Origin: Hippea maritima DSM 10411
GTDB lineage: Bacteria > Campylobacterota_A > Desulfurellia > Desulfurellales > Hippeaceae
Length of the DNA: 64,000 bases
Direction: 5' to 3'
Assembly: GCF_000194135.1 (NCBI RefSeq)
Contig: NC_015318.1
Coordinates: forward strand, 386,501 to 450,500
Below, piece by piece: positions 25,700 through 34,631 of the stretch. Made by a program: the position numbers and the translations under genes. The first letter of the stretch is position 1, and the number at the start of each line of letters is the position of its first letter. The notes beneath the pieces were generated by a model. It made no database searches and was not told the DNA's origin. It was given only the letters and a program-made list of their open reading frames with translations.

Positions 25700-26267
25700 A
25701 ACAGATTTGGTTTATTGTGTTTTCATCTAAATAATGCGGTTTGTTATCCAGGATTATTGGTTTTTCTGTAATTCTAAAGGCTTCTTTAAATGGCACTATC
25801 CTATCTTTTTTTCCATGAACTACGTGAAGGTTGCTTGGATTGTGAGTTTCTTGAATCCTTGAATATTTCAAGAATTCTAGACCTTTTAGCAAAGATTCTT
25901 TATTGAATTCTATTGGTTTGTAGATTGCACCAGCTTTTTTCAAAAATGCTTCTAATACTATTTGAGGGTTTACTCTAAAGTTTTCAATCATTATGTCTAA
26001 AATCTTTTTATTGGTAAAATCCATAAAACATCTAAACGGAGAAATAAGAATTATATGACTGAAATTATCTTTTATCTTATCGATGTGTTTCAGCATTATA
26101 TGCCCACCGGTTGACCATCCTATGATAATCTCTTCCTGGTTTTTTCTTAGATATTTAACAATATTTTCTTCATCCCACTTTCCATTAAACGGAACCAAAA
26201 AGGGAAAATTTTTGGATATGTTCGGGTAGAGATAGTCAAATCCAGCCCAACCCGATACAAAAATCAC
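25671..26267 (-). CDS. Pimeloyl-ACP methyl ester esterase (BioG/BioH-like)
   Basis: Small alpha/beta hydrolase, 198 residues, lying between bioF and bioC as expected for the enzyme that frees pimeloyl-ACP from its methyl ester. The nucleophile elbow is GWSTGG (about residue 51), the acid is in HGKKDRIVP (about 155) and the His in NKPHYLDE (about 177). The N-terminal FVSGWAGFDY recalls BioG. Which named subtype (BioG, BioH, BioV) it is cannot be fixed by eye. It overlaps bioF by 4 bases. Confidence 0.82.
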   Translation of the reverse strand: MIFVSGWAGFDYLYPNISKNFPFLVPFNGKWDEENIVKYLRKNQEEIIIGWSTGGHIMLKHIDKIKDNFSHIILISPFRCFMDFTNKKILDIMIENFRVNPQIVLEAFLKKAGAIYKPIEFNKESLLKGLEFLKYSRIQETHNPSNLHVVHGKKDRIVPFKEAFRITEKPIILDNKPHYLDENTINQICYEITTKKIV

Positions 26268-27424
26268 AGGTATTGCCTCATTTGCCCAAAAACTTCAATG
26301 ATTTTATCTAATTCGTTATCTGTTATATCAGCCCGGAGTGATATTCTTAACCTGTCCGTGTTTTTTGGAACAGTCGGTAGTCTGATTGCAGGTGCATAAA
26401 TCCCGTTGCTTATAAGAAAATTTCTTAATCTGAATAGTTTTTCTCTGTTTGGTATTATAACTGGTATAATCTGGCTTTGCGAATTTAGAATATCGTAGCC
26501 CATTGCTTTTAGGCTTTTTCTAAGTTTCTCCGACATAGAAAGCAATCTTTTCGATAGTTTATCATTTTTCTTTATGAGTTTTAAAGCTTCAAGATTTGAG
26601 GCAATAACAGAAGGTGGAAGGCTTGTTGAATAGATAAACCCCCTTGCTTTGTTTATTAGGTAGTCTATTATGAGTTTTGAGGAGCAAACATAAGCCCCGT
26701 ATGAGCCTAAAGCCTTGCTGAATGTACCCATATTAATATGAATTTGCTTAACTAAGCCCAATTCATGCACAACTCCTCTTCCATGACCAAAAATACCTGT
26801 TGCATGTGCCTCATCTACCATCACCAAAGCACCATACTTGTCTGCTATAGCTGCTATCTGTCTTAGGTTTGCAATATCACCGTCCATACTAAAAACGGTA
26901 TCTGTAACAATTAATTTTTTGGGCGTTTGGCATTTTTTTATGAGTTTTTCTAAATGGTCTATATCGTTATGTTTGTATCTTATGTGTTTTGCTAAGGATA
27001 ATCTTGCACCATCTATTATACTTGCATGGTTTAGCTTGTCTGAAAAAATTGTCCACTCTTTATCACAAAGGGCAGGAATTACAGAAACATTTGTCACATA
27101 ACCACACCCGAAGACAATACATTTCTGGTATCCTTTAAAGTTGGCAATTTCTAGTTCAAGTTCATCGTATAAGGAGTAGTTACCCGTGACTATTCTTGAT
27201 GCGGATGATGAACATCCAAATATTGAAATTCCCTCTTTTGCTTTTTCTATTAACCTTTTATTTTTTGATAAACCTAAATAATTATTCGATGATAGGTTTA
27301 GGCACTTTTTTGCGTTGATTGTTATATATTTTTCTGCACCGGCATCTATTTGCGGAATCGAGCGCAAAAGATTATCTTTTTTTAACTCTTTTAGTTTATT
27401 TTCAAAAAAAGACTCATAACTCAT
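26264..27424 (-). CDS. bioF: 8-amino-7-oxononanoate synthase
   Basis: PLP enzyme that condenses pimeloyl-ACP with alanine in the first ring step of biotin synthesis. 386 residues, normal length. The conserved NYLGLS is at about residue 47, DEAHATGIFGHGRG at about residue 204, and the PLP lysine in MGTFSKALGSYGAY at about 236. The gene overlaps bioB by 4 bases and the esterase by 4 bases, so translation is coupled. Confidence 0.96.
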   Translation of the reverse strand: MSYESFFENKLKELKKDNLLRSIPQIDAGAEKYITINAKKCLNLSSNNYLGLSKNKRLIEKAKEGISIFGCSSSASRIVTGNYSLYDELELEIANFKGYQKCIVFGCGYVTNVSVIPALCDKEWTIFSDKLNHASIIDGARLSLAKHIRYKHNDIDHLEKLIKKCQTPKKLIVTDTVFSMDGDIANLRQIAAIADKYGALVMVDEAHATGIFGHGRGVVHELGLVKQIHINMGTFSKALGSYGAYVCSSKLIIDYLINKARGFIYSTSLPPSVIASNLEALKLIKKNDKLSKRLLSMSEKLRKSLKAMGYDILNSQSQIIPVIIPNREKLFRLRNFLISNGIYAPAIRLPTVPKNTDRLRISLRADITDNELDKIIEVFGQMRQYL

Positions 27425-28380
27425 ACCAAGCTTAACCCTATACTGTTTATATCTTCTAAATCTGAATCTACATTGAAGCCCTTTGTGGTTAGGTAGTCTC
27501 CAACCATCAATCCAGATGCGCCGCAGTTTAAAACCCGCTTTTTACTTTTTGGTTTAAATACAGTGTTTCTTCCACCGCAAATACGAATGTGCTTATCAGG
27601 CAAGATGAATCTGTAAATCGCTACTATTCTTAATGCTTCTTCTTCTGTTAAGATAGGTTGACTCTCAAGAGGAGTAGATTTTATAGGGTTTAAAAAGTTT
27701 ATTGGTATGGATGGTACATTGAGTTCTTTTAAAGTCATTGCAAGTTCAATTCTATGCTCCCAGTTCTCACCTACACCGAATATACCACCGCTACAAACAT
27801 AAAGCCCAATATCTACGGCCGTTTTTATACTTTCTATGTCCTCTTTGTAATCGTGTGTCGTGCAGATATTTTTAAAGAAACTTTCTGCAGTTTCTAAATT
27901 GTGATGAAGCCCTTCAAGTCCAGCTTTTTTTAGCCTTAAAAGTGTTTCTCTATCTACTATGCCAATAGATACATCCGGTAGAAGATTTAATTTTTTCACT
28001 ATTTTTATTGCTTCTTCTAGTTTCTCTAAATCTCTTTTGGAGGGTGATTTTCCGCTTGTAACAATGGAAAATCTTTTAACGCCTTTTGCTTTTAATTTCT
28101 TTGCTTGTTCATATATGTTTTTTACTTCTATGAAGTCGTACTCTTTAATGTTTGTTCTATAATGTGAAGATTGAGCGCAAAATTTGCAGTTTTCCGAACA
28201 CTTTCCGCTTTTTGCGTTGATAATTGAGCAAAACTCTACAATTGATTTAAAAAAATGATTTTTTATTCTTAAGGCAGCTTTACAGATCTCGTTGAGGTTT
28301 GGATATTTAATCAAGAAGAATAACTCATCTTTGGACAAACTCTCTTTTTTTATTGCTTTCTCTATTAACTTGTTAATCAT
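27421..28380 (-). CDS. bioB: Biotin synthase
   Basis: Radical-SAM enzyme that inserts sulfur into dethiobiotin. The radical-SAM cluster cysteines are in CSENCKFC (about residue 58) followed by AQSSHY. The [2Fe-2S] site residues appear as later Cys and the Arg in HIRICGGR (about residue 260). 319 residues is normal. AGGAGC precedes the ATG. First gene of the leftward biotin operon; it starts 96 bases from divergent bioA. Confidence 0.96.
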   Translation of the reverse strand: MINKLIEKAIKKESLSKDELFFLIKYPNLNEICKAALRIKNHFFKSIVEFCSIINAKSGKCSENCKFCAQSSHYRTNIKEYDFIEVKNIYEQAKKLKAKGVKRFSIVTSGKSPSKRDLEKLEEAIKIVKKLNLLPDVSIGIVDRETLLRLKKAGLEGLHHNLETAESFFKNICTTHDYKEDIESIKTAVDIGLYVCSGGIFGVGENWEHRIELAMTLKELNVPSIPINFLNPIKSTPLESQPILTEEEALRIVAIYRFILPDKHIRICGGRNTVFKPKSKKRVLNCGASGLMVGDYLTTKGFNVDSDLEDINSIGLSLV

Positions 28381-28447
28381 AATTGCTCCTAAAATTAAAC
28401 ATCTTTTGTTGAATTTTAAATTAAATTGTGTTATTTTGCAAGAAAAA

Positions 28448-28475
28448 GTTAACTTTAAAATTTATGGAGGTTAAC
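28448..28475 (+). promoter_or_regulatory. BirA-like operator covering the bioA ribosome site
   Basis: GTTAAC (28448-28453), 16 bases, GTTAAC (28470-28475), the right copy followed directly by AA. Bacterial BirA operators have the form TTGTTAAC-N(14-16)-GTTAACAA. It lies in the 96-base divergent region; the bioA ribosome site GGAGG (28466-28470) is inside it and the right arm touches the start codon. A possible bioA promoter (TTGAAT, 17 bases, TATTTT) is just upstream. Confidence 0.65.
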
Positions 28476-28476
28476 A

Positions 28477-29814
28477 ATGAAGTTTAATCCAAGAAATTAT
28501 CTTATTTGGCATCCATGCACCCAGATGAAAGACCATGAAGAATATCCATTGATAAAAATAGTAAAAGGCGAAGGGGTTTATCTATATGACGATAAGGGTA
28601 ATAGGTATATAGATGCAATATCCTCATGGTGGGTTAATATTCTGGGTCATTCCAATGAGAGATTAAACGAGGCATTGAAAAGGCAGGTTGATAGGCTTGA
28701 GCATGTGATATTTGCAAACTTTGTCCATGAGCCGGCATTAAAATTGACTGATAAGCTTTTGAGGATTGCCCCAAAAGGCCTAAGTAAGGTGTTTTTTGCC
28801 GATAATGGTTCAAGTGCTATAGAAGTGGCGATGAAAATGAGTTTTGGCTATTTTAAAAATAAGGGCAAGATAAAAAACAAGTTTGTGTATTTAGATTGTG
28901 GATATCATGGTGAAACTTTGGGCGCATTATCTGTGTGCGGTGAAGAACTTTACAGTCAGATGTATAAAGAGATAATGATAGAAAATATAAAAGTGAAAGG
29001 ACCAGATTGTTTTAGGTGTCCATTTGGCAAAACAAGGGAGAACTGTAATGTTGAATGCTTTAGTTTTATGGAAGAGGCTTTAGTTAGGAATAAAGACACG
29101 ATAAGCGCTGTTTTGATTGAGCCTATTGTTAATTGTGCTGGTGGATTTAAAATATATCCTCCTATTTATCTAAAAAAACTAAGGGATTTAACACAAGAGC
29201 TTGACATACACCTTATAGCTGATGAAATAGCGGTGGGATTTGGAAGAACGGGAAAGATGTTTGCCTGTGAGCATGCAGGAATTACGCCCGATTTTATGTG
29301 CCTTTCAAAGGGTTTGACAGGTGGTTATATGCCATTATCTGTGGTTTTGACAAATGATGAAATCTATGATACCTTCTATGGAGATTATGTGTCGTTAAAA
29401 GCATTTCTTCATTCACATAGTTATACAGGAAATCCTCTTGGGTGTGCCTTGGCGTCTGAGGTGTTAGATATATTTGAAGAGGATGATTTGCTAAATAAAA
29501 ACAGGTCCAAACAGGATCGCCTAAAAAATAGGGTTATCGAGAAATTCTCAAACTATAAATACTGCGGTGAGGTAAGGTCTATCGGTTTTATAACGGCTGT
29601 TGAGCTTGTTAAGGACAAAATCACCAAAGAGCCATTTAATTGGAAGGAGCGTTTGGGTTTTAAAATTTACAGAAATGCACTTAAAAAGGGCGCACTTTTA
29701 AGAAATTTAGGTGATGTAATCTACTTTATGCCTCCCTATGTAATAACAAAAAAGCAGATTGATGAATTGGTTAACATTGCATTTGATAGTGTTGTGGAGG
29801 TATTAGGTGAGTAG
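28477..29814 (+). CDS. bioA: Adenosylmethionine-8-amino-7-oxononanoate aminotransferase
   Basis: PLP transaminase that uses AdoMet as amino donor to make 7,8-diaminopelargonate. 445 residues. The N-terminal IWHPCTQM and the SSWWVN motif (about residue 45) are typical of BioA. The Asp-contact region IADEIAVGFGRTG is at about residue 248 and the PLP lysine in CLSKGLTGGYMPLS at about 280. An internal cysteine-containing segment (CFRCPFGKTRENC, about 180) is also common. The end overlaps bioD by 8 bases. Confidence 0.96.
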   Translation: MKFNPRNYLIWHPCTQMKDHEEYPLIKIVKGEGVYLYDDKGNRYIDAISSWWVNILGHSNERLNEALKRQVDRLEHVIFANFVHEPALKLTDKLLRIAPKGLSKVFFADNGSSAIEVAMKMSFGYFKNKGKIKNKFVYLDCGYHGETLGALSVCGEELYSQMYKEIMIENIKVKGPDCFRCPFGKTRENCNVECFSFMEEALVRNKDTISAVLIEPIVNCAGGFKIYPPIYLKKLRDLTQELDIHLIADEIAVGFGRTGKMFACEHAGITPDFMCLSKGLTGGYMPLSVVLTNDEIYDTFYGDYVSLKAFLHSHSYTGNPLGCALASEVLDIFEEDDLLNKNRSKQDRLKNRVIEKFSNYKYCGEVRSIGFITAVELVKDKITKEPFNWKERLGFKIYRNALKKGALLRNLGDVIYFMPPYVITKKQIDELVNIAFDSVVEVLGE

Positions 29815-30415
29815 AAGGATTATGATTTTCGGCTCTAATACCGGAGTAGGCAAAACAGTTTTTTCTGCACTCTTATCCGATGAATTAAAAGGTAAGGGCT
29901 ATAAAATAGCATATATAAAACCTATACAGACAGGCTATCCAAACGATGATGATTCAAAATATGTAAGAAATATAACGGGCTTATCCGAAGAAGATGCTTT
30001 TTGTATCCTAAAAGAACACAAACCTGTAGCACCGGCTGCCATTTTTGAGAGTATACCGATTGATGAAATAGATAGAGTTTTGGGCAGGTTTGATAATTAC
30101 GATTTTTTGGTTATTGAAACAGCAGGCGGAATTTGCTCTCCTGTGGACAAAAGACTTTTAAATTTCCATCTTTCTAAACTGCTAAAAGTGGAATATAATG
30201 TTATAGTGATACCACATAGACTTGGTTGTATAAATGATGCTTTGTTGGTGGATTATCTGGCTAAAAAAGAAGGAATCGATTGCTGCTTTGCCATGAACGA
30301 TTTTTTTGAGTCGAATATACAACAAAAGAATATAGAGCTTATAAATTGGTTTAGCGAAAATAGGGTGTGTTGTAGATTTAAAGACAAGATAGAGTGGCTT
30401 TATGAGCTTATGTAA
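29807..30415 (+). CDS. bioD: Dethiobiotin synthetase
   Basis: ATP-dependent carboxylase that closes the ureido ring. 202 residues. P-loop GSNTGVGKTVFSALL is at about residues 8-22, the substrate lysine in IKPIQTGYP at about 38, and TAGGICSPVD at about 105. The start GTG at 29807 overlaps the end of bioA, so the two are translationally coupled. Length is slightly shorter than the usual 215-225. Confidence 0.95.
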   Translation: MSRRIMIFGSNTGVGKTVFSALLSDELKGKGYKIAYIKPIQTGYPNDDDSKYVRNITGLSEEDAFCILKEHKPVAPAAIFESIPIDEIDRVLGRFDNYDFLVIETAGGICSPVDKRLLNFHLSKLLKVEYNVIVIPHRLGCINDALLVDYLAKKEGIDCCFAMNDFFESNIQQKNIELINWFSENRVCCRFKDKIEWLYELM

Positions 30416-30433
30416 AAAAGTAATTATTTTTTC

Positions 30434-30461
30434 TTGACATCCAAGAAAGTTTAAATATAAT
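30434..30461 (+). promoter_or_regulatory. Promoter of the oxidative-defence operon
   Basis: TTGACA (30434-30439), 16 bases, TATAAT (30456-30461); both hexamers match consensus. Starts 31 bases before the ogg gene. Confidence 0.75.
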
Positions 30462-30491
30462 ATTTAGCAATTAATAAAAATTGAGGTAGTA

Positions 30492-31127
30492 ATGCTTAAG
30501 ACGATTTTTGAGGTTCATGAGAAGCTAAAACCCCAAATAGAGAAGAAACTTTTAGAATTTAAAATGGTTTGGATGGATTCTGATGAGAGAATTTTAGAGG
30601 AGTTACTATTCTGTCTTTTAACTCCACAATCAAAGGCCGAAAAGGCTTGGCAGATAATCGAGGATTTGGAAGCAGAAGGAAAATTGCTTGATTGTGATGA
30701 AGATGAGTTAGCTGAGAGGTTTAGAGGTGTTAGGTTTAGAGTGAATAAGGCAAGGTATGTAAAGGAGGCATTAGAGAAGTTTGTAGAAAAGGGTAAGATT
30801 ACTTTGAAGTCTAAACTGTCTAAATTTAGCTCTCAAAAAGAGGCACGAAAGTGGTTAGTTGACAATGTTAAGGGAATGGGGTATAAAGAATCAAGTCACT
30901 TCTTGAGAAACATAGGGAAAGGAGAAGAGCTTTCAATATTAGACAGGCATATCTTAAGGGCGCTTTTAAGCGTGGGCTTAATAGATGCTATTCCGAAAAC
31001 AATTACACCAGATAGGTATCTTGTGTTGGAGGAAAAGATGAGGGAGTTATCCAATAGAATTAATATACCTTTAGCTCATCTGGACTTTGTTTTATGGCAG
31101 ATTCAGACAAATAGGATATTTAAATAG
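30492..31127 (+). CDS. ogg: N-glycosylase/DNA lyase (8-oxoguanine glycosylase, Ogg2 type)
   Basis: Base-excision repair enzyme removing 8-oxoguanine and cutting the abasic site. 211 residues, matching the archaeal/bacterial Ogg2 group. The helix-hairpin-helix VKGMGYKESSHFLRNIG (about residues 129-145) holds the lyase lysine, and the catalytic Asp is in ILDRHILRALL (about 153). Being first in an operon of oxygen and peroxide detoxifying proteins agrees with repair of oxidised DNA. Confidence 0.88.
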   Translation: MLKTIFEVHEKLKPQIEKKLLEFKMVWMDSDERILEELLFCLLTPQSKAEKAWQIIEDLEAEGKLLDCDEDELAERFRGVRFRVNKARYVKEALEKFVEKGKITLKSKLSKFSSQKEARKWLVDNVKGMGYKESSHFLRNIGKGEELSILDRHILRALLSVGLIDAIPKTITPDRYLVLEEKMRELSNRINIPLAHLDFVLWQIQTNRIFK

Positions 31128-31136
31128 GAGGCAGCA

Positions 31137-31841
31137 ATGGATTTAAAGGCAATGCATAAGTTAAGTTATGGAGTTTATATAGTATCATCATTAAAAGATG
31201 GAAAATATAACGGCCAGATAGCAAATACCGTATTCCAGATATCATCTAATCCTGCCAGTGTAGCTATAAGTATAAACAAGCAGAATCTAACGCATGAGTT
31301 CATAGAAGAATCTAACCTGTTTTCTGTTACTGTTTTAAAACAGGAAACCCCCATGAAATTTGTAGGTAGATTTGGATTTAAATCTGGTAGAGAAATAGAT
31401 AAGTTTGATGGCATAGATTTTAAGGTCATAGACGGTGTTCCTGTAGTGGTAGAAAATGGTGTTGCATACTTAATAGCTAAGGTAGTGGATAAGATTGATG
31501 CTTTTACTCATACTGTATTTGTGGGCAAGCTTATAGATGCCGGTATATTAGACAAAGCAAACCCAATGACTTATGCTTATTATCATGAAGTAAAGAATGG
31601 TAAATCACCCAAGACGGCTCCAACCTATATAGAAGAAGATAAGAAAGGAATTAAAGATAGAGGAGGAGAGATGAAGAAGTACAGATGTATTGTATGTGGA
31701 TATATTTATGATCCACAATTAGGGGATGAGGAAAATGATATAGAGCCCAACACGCCATTTGAAGATTTACCTGATGATTGGACATGCCCCATATGCGGTG
31801 CATCAAAGGAAGATTTTGAGGAGGTAAAAGAGGATGATTAA
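31137..31841 (+). CDS. hrb: Flavin reductase-rubredoxin fusion (high-molecular-weight rubredoxin)
   Basis: 234 residues. Residues 1-165 are an FMN-binding split-barrel flavin reductase domain ([19 protein letters not shown]), and residues ~180-232 are rubredoxin with CIVCGY and CPICGAS as the iron site. This fusion is known as Hrb, which passes electrons from NAD(P)H to flavodiiron protein. The next gene encodes that protein and overlaps by 8 bases, so the pairing is clear. GGAGG lies about 6 bases before the ATG. Confidence 0.93.
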   Translation: MDLKAMHKLSYGVYIVSSLKDGKYNGQIANTVFQISSNPASVAISINKQNLTHEFIEESNLFSVTVLKQETPMKFVGRFGFKSGREIDKFDGIDFKVIDGVPVVVENGVAYLIAKVVDKIDAFTHTVFVGKLIDAGILDKANPMTYAYYHEVKNGKSPKTAPTYIEEDKKGIKDRGGEMKKYRCIVCGYIYDPQLGDEENDIEPNTPFEDLPDDWTCPICGASKEDFEEVKEDD

Positions 31842-33018
31842 AAGACTCAAGGAGGGTGTTTACAATGTCGGTGCCATCGATTGGGATAGAACCCTTTTTG
31901 ATGAAATAGTGCCAACCCCACAAGGTACAAGTTATAATGCTTATTTAGTTATTGGAAAAGACAAAACGGCTTTAATTGATACGGTTGAGCCTCAGAAGTT
32001 TGATGAGTTAAGGAAGAATTTAGAGGATCTCGACGTTAAAAAAATTGACTATTTAATCTCAAACCATACTGAGCAAGACCATTCAGGCAGCATACCTATG
32101 ATACTGGATATGTATCCAGAGGCTCAACTGATAACCAACGAGAAGTGCAAAGGCTTTGAGATGGATCTACTTCACATCCCTGGGGATAAATTCACCGTAA
32201 TAAAAGAGGGGGATGAGATTGATTTAGGTGGCAGGACACTTAGGTTTATTATGACACCATGGGTTCATTGGCCTGAGACGATGAGTACATACCTTGTTGA
32301 GGATAAAATACTCTTTAGTTGTGATTTCTTTGGCTCACATGTGGCAACATCCTATACCTTTGCCAAATATTACGATAAGGTTTATCATGAGGCTAAAAGA
32401 TACTATGCAGAGATTATGATGCCATTTAGGAATTTTATCGAGAAAAATATAAAGAAGGTTGAGGCTTTAGATATTGATATGATTGCACCAAGCCATGGCC
32501 CTGTTTTTGATGATCCTGGGTACATTATAAATGCATACAAAGAGTGGATAGACCCTAAGCCGTCAAACATGGTCTTGATTGCTTTTGTTTCGATGCATGA
32601 AAGCACCAGAAAGATGGTTGAGTTTTTAGCCGACGAGCTTGAAAAGAGGGGTGTTGATGTAAAGATAAGAAATTTAACCACATCAGATGTGGGTGAGATA
32701 GCAATGGATTTGGTTGATGTGGCAACCATTATTATTGCAACACCAACGGTGCTTGCTGGAGCCCATCCCAATGCGGTATATGGGGCATATCTGGCTAATG
32801 TTTTAAGACCTAAGGCTAAATTTGCAGGCATTATAGGTTCGTTTAGCTGGGGAGGCAAAGCTGTTGATGTTATAAAGTCCAACCTTTCCTCTTTGAAGGT
32901 TGAGTTGCTTGAACCTGTATTGCTTAAAGGTTTACCCAATAAAGAGGGTTATGAGAAGCTTAAGGAGTTTGCTCAGCTGATTTATGAAAAACACAAAGAG
33001 GCGGGACTGGTAAAATGA
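31834..33018 (+). CDS. fprA: Flavodiiron protein (FprA type, oxygen/NO reductase)
   Basis: Reduces O2 to water, or NO, with electrons from rubredoxin. 394 residues. The metallo-beta-lactamase-like domain has diiron ligands in [10 protein letters not shown] (HxExDH, about residues 78-87), a histidine in PWVHWPET, and an Asp in CDFFGSH. The C-terminal flavodoxin domain begins near residue 250 ([16 protein letters not shown]). It overlaps both its neighbours (hrb by 8 bases, peroxiredoxin by 4), so the set is one translated unit. Confidence 0.96.
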   Translation: MIKRLKEGVYNVGAIDWDRTLFDEIVPTPQGTSYNAYLVIGKDKTALIDTVEPQKFDELRKNLEDLDVKKIDYLISNHTEQDHSGSIPMILDMYPEAQLITNEKCKGFEMDLLHIPGDKFTVIKEGDEIDLGGRTLRFIMTPWVHWPETMSTYLVEDKILFSCDFFGSHVATSYTFAKYYDKVYHEAKRYYAEIMMPFRNFIEKNIKKVEALDIDMIAPSHGPVFDDPGYIINAYKEWIDPKPSNMVLIAFVSMHESTRKMVEFLADELEKRGVDVKIRNLTTSDVGEIAMDLVDVATIIIATPTVLAGAHPNAVYGAYLANVLRPKAKFAGIIGSFSWGGKAVDVIKSNLSSLKVELLEPVLLKGLPNKEGYEKLKEFAQLIYEKHKEAGLVK

Positions 33019-33665
33019 AGAAGGCTATAGATTTTTGCTTACCGGATCATGAAAATAAGCAGCACTGCCTTGATGAATTTAAGGGTAAATGGATTGTGCT
33101 TTATTTTTATCCCAAAGACAATACAAGCGGCTGCACCAAAGAGGCGGTTGAGTTCTCTCAGAAGAAGGATGCATTTGATAAGTTTGATGCTGTAATTATA
33201 GGTATAAGCAAGGATTCACCAAAATCACATGCTAGATTCATAGAAAAGCACGATCTTAACATACTGCTTTTGAGCGATGAGGAGCATAAGGTTTTGGAGG
33301 CCTATGGTGCCTGGGGCAAGAAGAAGAACTATGGTAAAGAATATTACGGAACGATAAGGAGCACATTTTTGATTGACCCTGAATTGAATATTGTTAAAGG
33401 GTGGAAGAATGTACGCGTCAGTGGACATGTGGATAAAGTTTTGCAGGAGCTTGAAAATCTCAACAACCAAACTATTAATAAAACTGAAGCGGTAAGTGAA
33501 GAGAGTGTTATTGAGCTTCTTAAAGATAAACCGCTAAAGACAAATGATCTTGCTAATATGCTAAATGCGGATAAGAAAGAGATTGAAAAGCTTATAAGAA
33601 AACTAAAGAAAGAGGGCAAAATAGAAAGCCCTAAAAGATGTTACTACCAAGCTAAGGAGGTTTAG
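33015..33665 (+). CDS. bcp: Bcp-type peroxiredoxin with C-terminal winged-helix extension
   Basis: Thiol peroxidase, 216 residues instead of about 150. Residues 1-150 are peroxiredoxin: YFYPKDNTSGCTKEA carries the peroxidatic cysteine (about residue 45); the second Cys that many Bcp proteins have five residues later is absent. Residues ~160-216 (VIELLKDKPLKTNDLANMLN; KKEIEKLIRKLKKEGKI) look like a small winged helix. This is an unusual addition and could bind DNA or a partner. Overlaps fprA by 4 bases. Confidence 0.88.
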   Translation: MKKAIDFCLPDHENKQHCLDEFKGKWIVLYFYPKDNTSGCTKEAVEFSQKKDAFDKFDAVIIGISKDSPKSHARFIEKHDLNILLLSDEEHKVLEAYGAWGKKKNYGKEYYGTIRSTFLIDPELNIVKGWKNVRVSGHVDKVLQELENLNNQTINKTEAVSEESVIELLKDKPLKTNDLANMLNADKKEIEKLIRKLKKEGKIESPKRCYYQAKEV

Positions 33666-33666
33666 G

Positions 33667-34170
33667 ATGATTTCTAAAAGGATGGAGGAAGCGCTGAACA
33701 ATCAAATAAATGAGGAGTTGTATTCCGCTTATCTGTATCTGTCCATGTCTGCGTGGTTTGATTCTATTGGACTGAAGGGTTTTGCCAACTGGATGATGGT
33801 ACAATACAAGGAGGAGACAGATCACGCTATGAAATTATTTAATTATTTAGCAAGACAAGGTGCAAAGATAGAGCTTAAGGCAATTGCTGAACCACCTAAG
33901 GAGTGGAAGTCCCCTCTTCATGCAATGGAGGAAACCCTGAAGCATGAGCAGCATATAACTAAATGCATCAACGAACTTGTTGATTTGGCTGAAAAACTGA
34001 AGGATAGGGCAACATACAATATGTTACAATGGTTCGTCGATGAGCAGGTTGAGGAAGAGGAGAACGATAGGGATATAATCGATAAACTCAAACTTGTTGA
34101 GGATAGCAAACACGGGATTTTGCTTGTGGATAAAGAGTTGGCCCAAAGGCAGTATACACCCGAGGTGTAA
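33667..34170 (+). CDS. ftnA: Ferritin
   Basis: Iron storage four-helix protein, 167 residues. The ferroxidase ligands are seen in NEELYSAYLYLSM (Glu 17), EETDHAMK (Glu and His, about 50-53), and in later helices (MEETLKHEQ; QWFVDEQVEEE, about 94 and 127). It keeps free iron low, in line with peroxide and oxygen removal by the flanking genes. AAGGAGG precedes the ATG. Confidence 0.95.
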   Translation: MISKRMEEALNNQINEELYSAYLYLSMSAWFDSIGLKGFANWMMVQYKEETDHAMKLFNYLARQGAKIELKAIAEPPKEWKSPLHAMEETLKHEQHITKCINELVDLAEKLKDRATYNMLQWFVDEQVEEEENDRDIIDKLKLVEDSKHGILLVDKELAQRQYTPEV

Positions 34171-34191
34171 AAAATAAAAGGAGGTGTCGTT

Positions 34192-34575
34192 ATGACGCAG
34201 AAGTTACAGGTATGGAAGTGTGATGTTTGTGGCAATATTGTCGAGGTAATTCATGAAGGTGCTGATGCATTGGTGTGCTGCGGTCAGCCTATGAAACTTT
34301 TAGAGGAACAGACAGCCGACTCATCCACAGAGAAGCATGTTCCTTTTATCGCAAGAGAGGGAAATGCTTATGTGGTTAAGGTCGGCGAGAATCAAGCTCA
34401 TCCTATGGAGGAGAAGCACTATATAGAATGGATTGAGCTCATAGTAGATGGCGTTGTTTACAGGAAGTTTTTAAAACCTGGAGATGCGCCTGAAGCAAGA
34501 TTTGAAGTTCTTGAGGGTAAAGAGGTTTCTGCAAGGGAGCTTTGCAACATCCACGGTTTGTGGGCAAAGAAATAG
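34192..34575 (+). CDS. dfx: Desulfoferrodoxin (two-iron superoxide reductase)
   Basis: Reduces superoxide to peroxide without releasing oxygen. 127 residues. Centre I, desulforedoxin-like, has CDVCG (residues 10-13) and VCCGQP (29-30). Centre II has the EKHVPF loop with catalytic Glu, Lys and His, further histidines in [12 protein letters not shown], and the CNIHGLW Cys/His pair. It closes the defence operon and is followed by a strong terminator. Confidence 0.97.
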   Translation: MTQKLQVWKCDVCGNIVEVIHEGADALVCCGQPMKLLEEQTADSSTEKHVPFIAREGNAYVVKVGENQAHPMEEKHYIEWIELIVDGVVYRKFLKPGDAPEARFEVLEGKEVSARELCNIHGLWAKK

Positions 34576-34584
34576 GGCAATAAA

Positions 34585-34622
34585 AAAAGGGAAGCTTTAT
34601 GCTTCCCTTTTGACTCTTTTTT
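34585..34622. terminator. Bidirectional rho-independent terminator
   Basis: A perfect 11-base stem AAAAGGGAAGC / GCTTCCCTTTT with a 5-base loop (34585-34611), A-rich before and T-rich after, serving both dfx and the convergent flagellar gene. Confidence 0.88.
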
Positions 34623-34631
34623 AACTAACCT

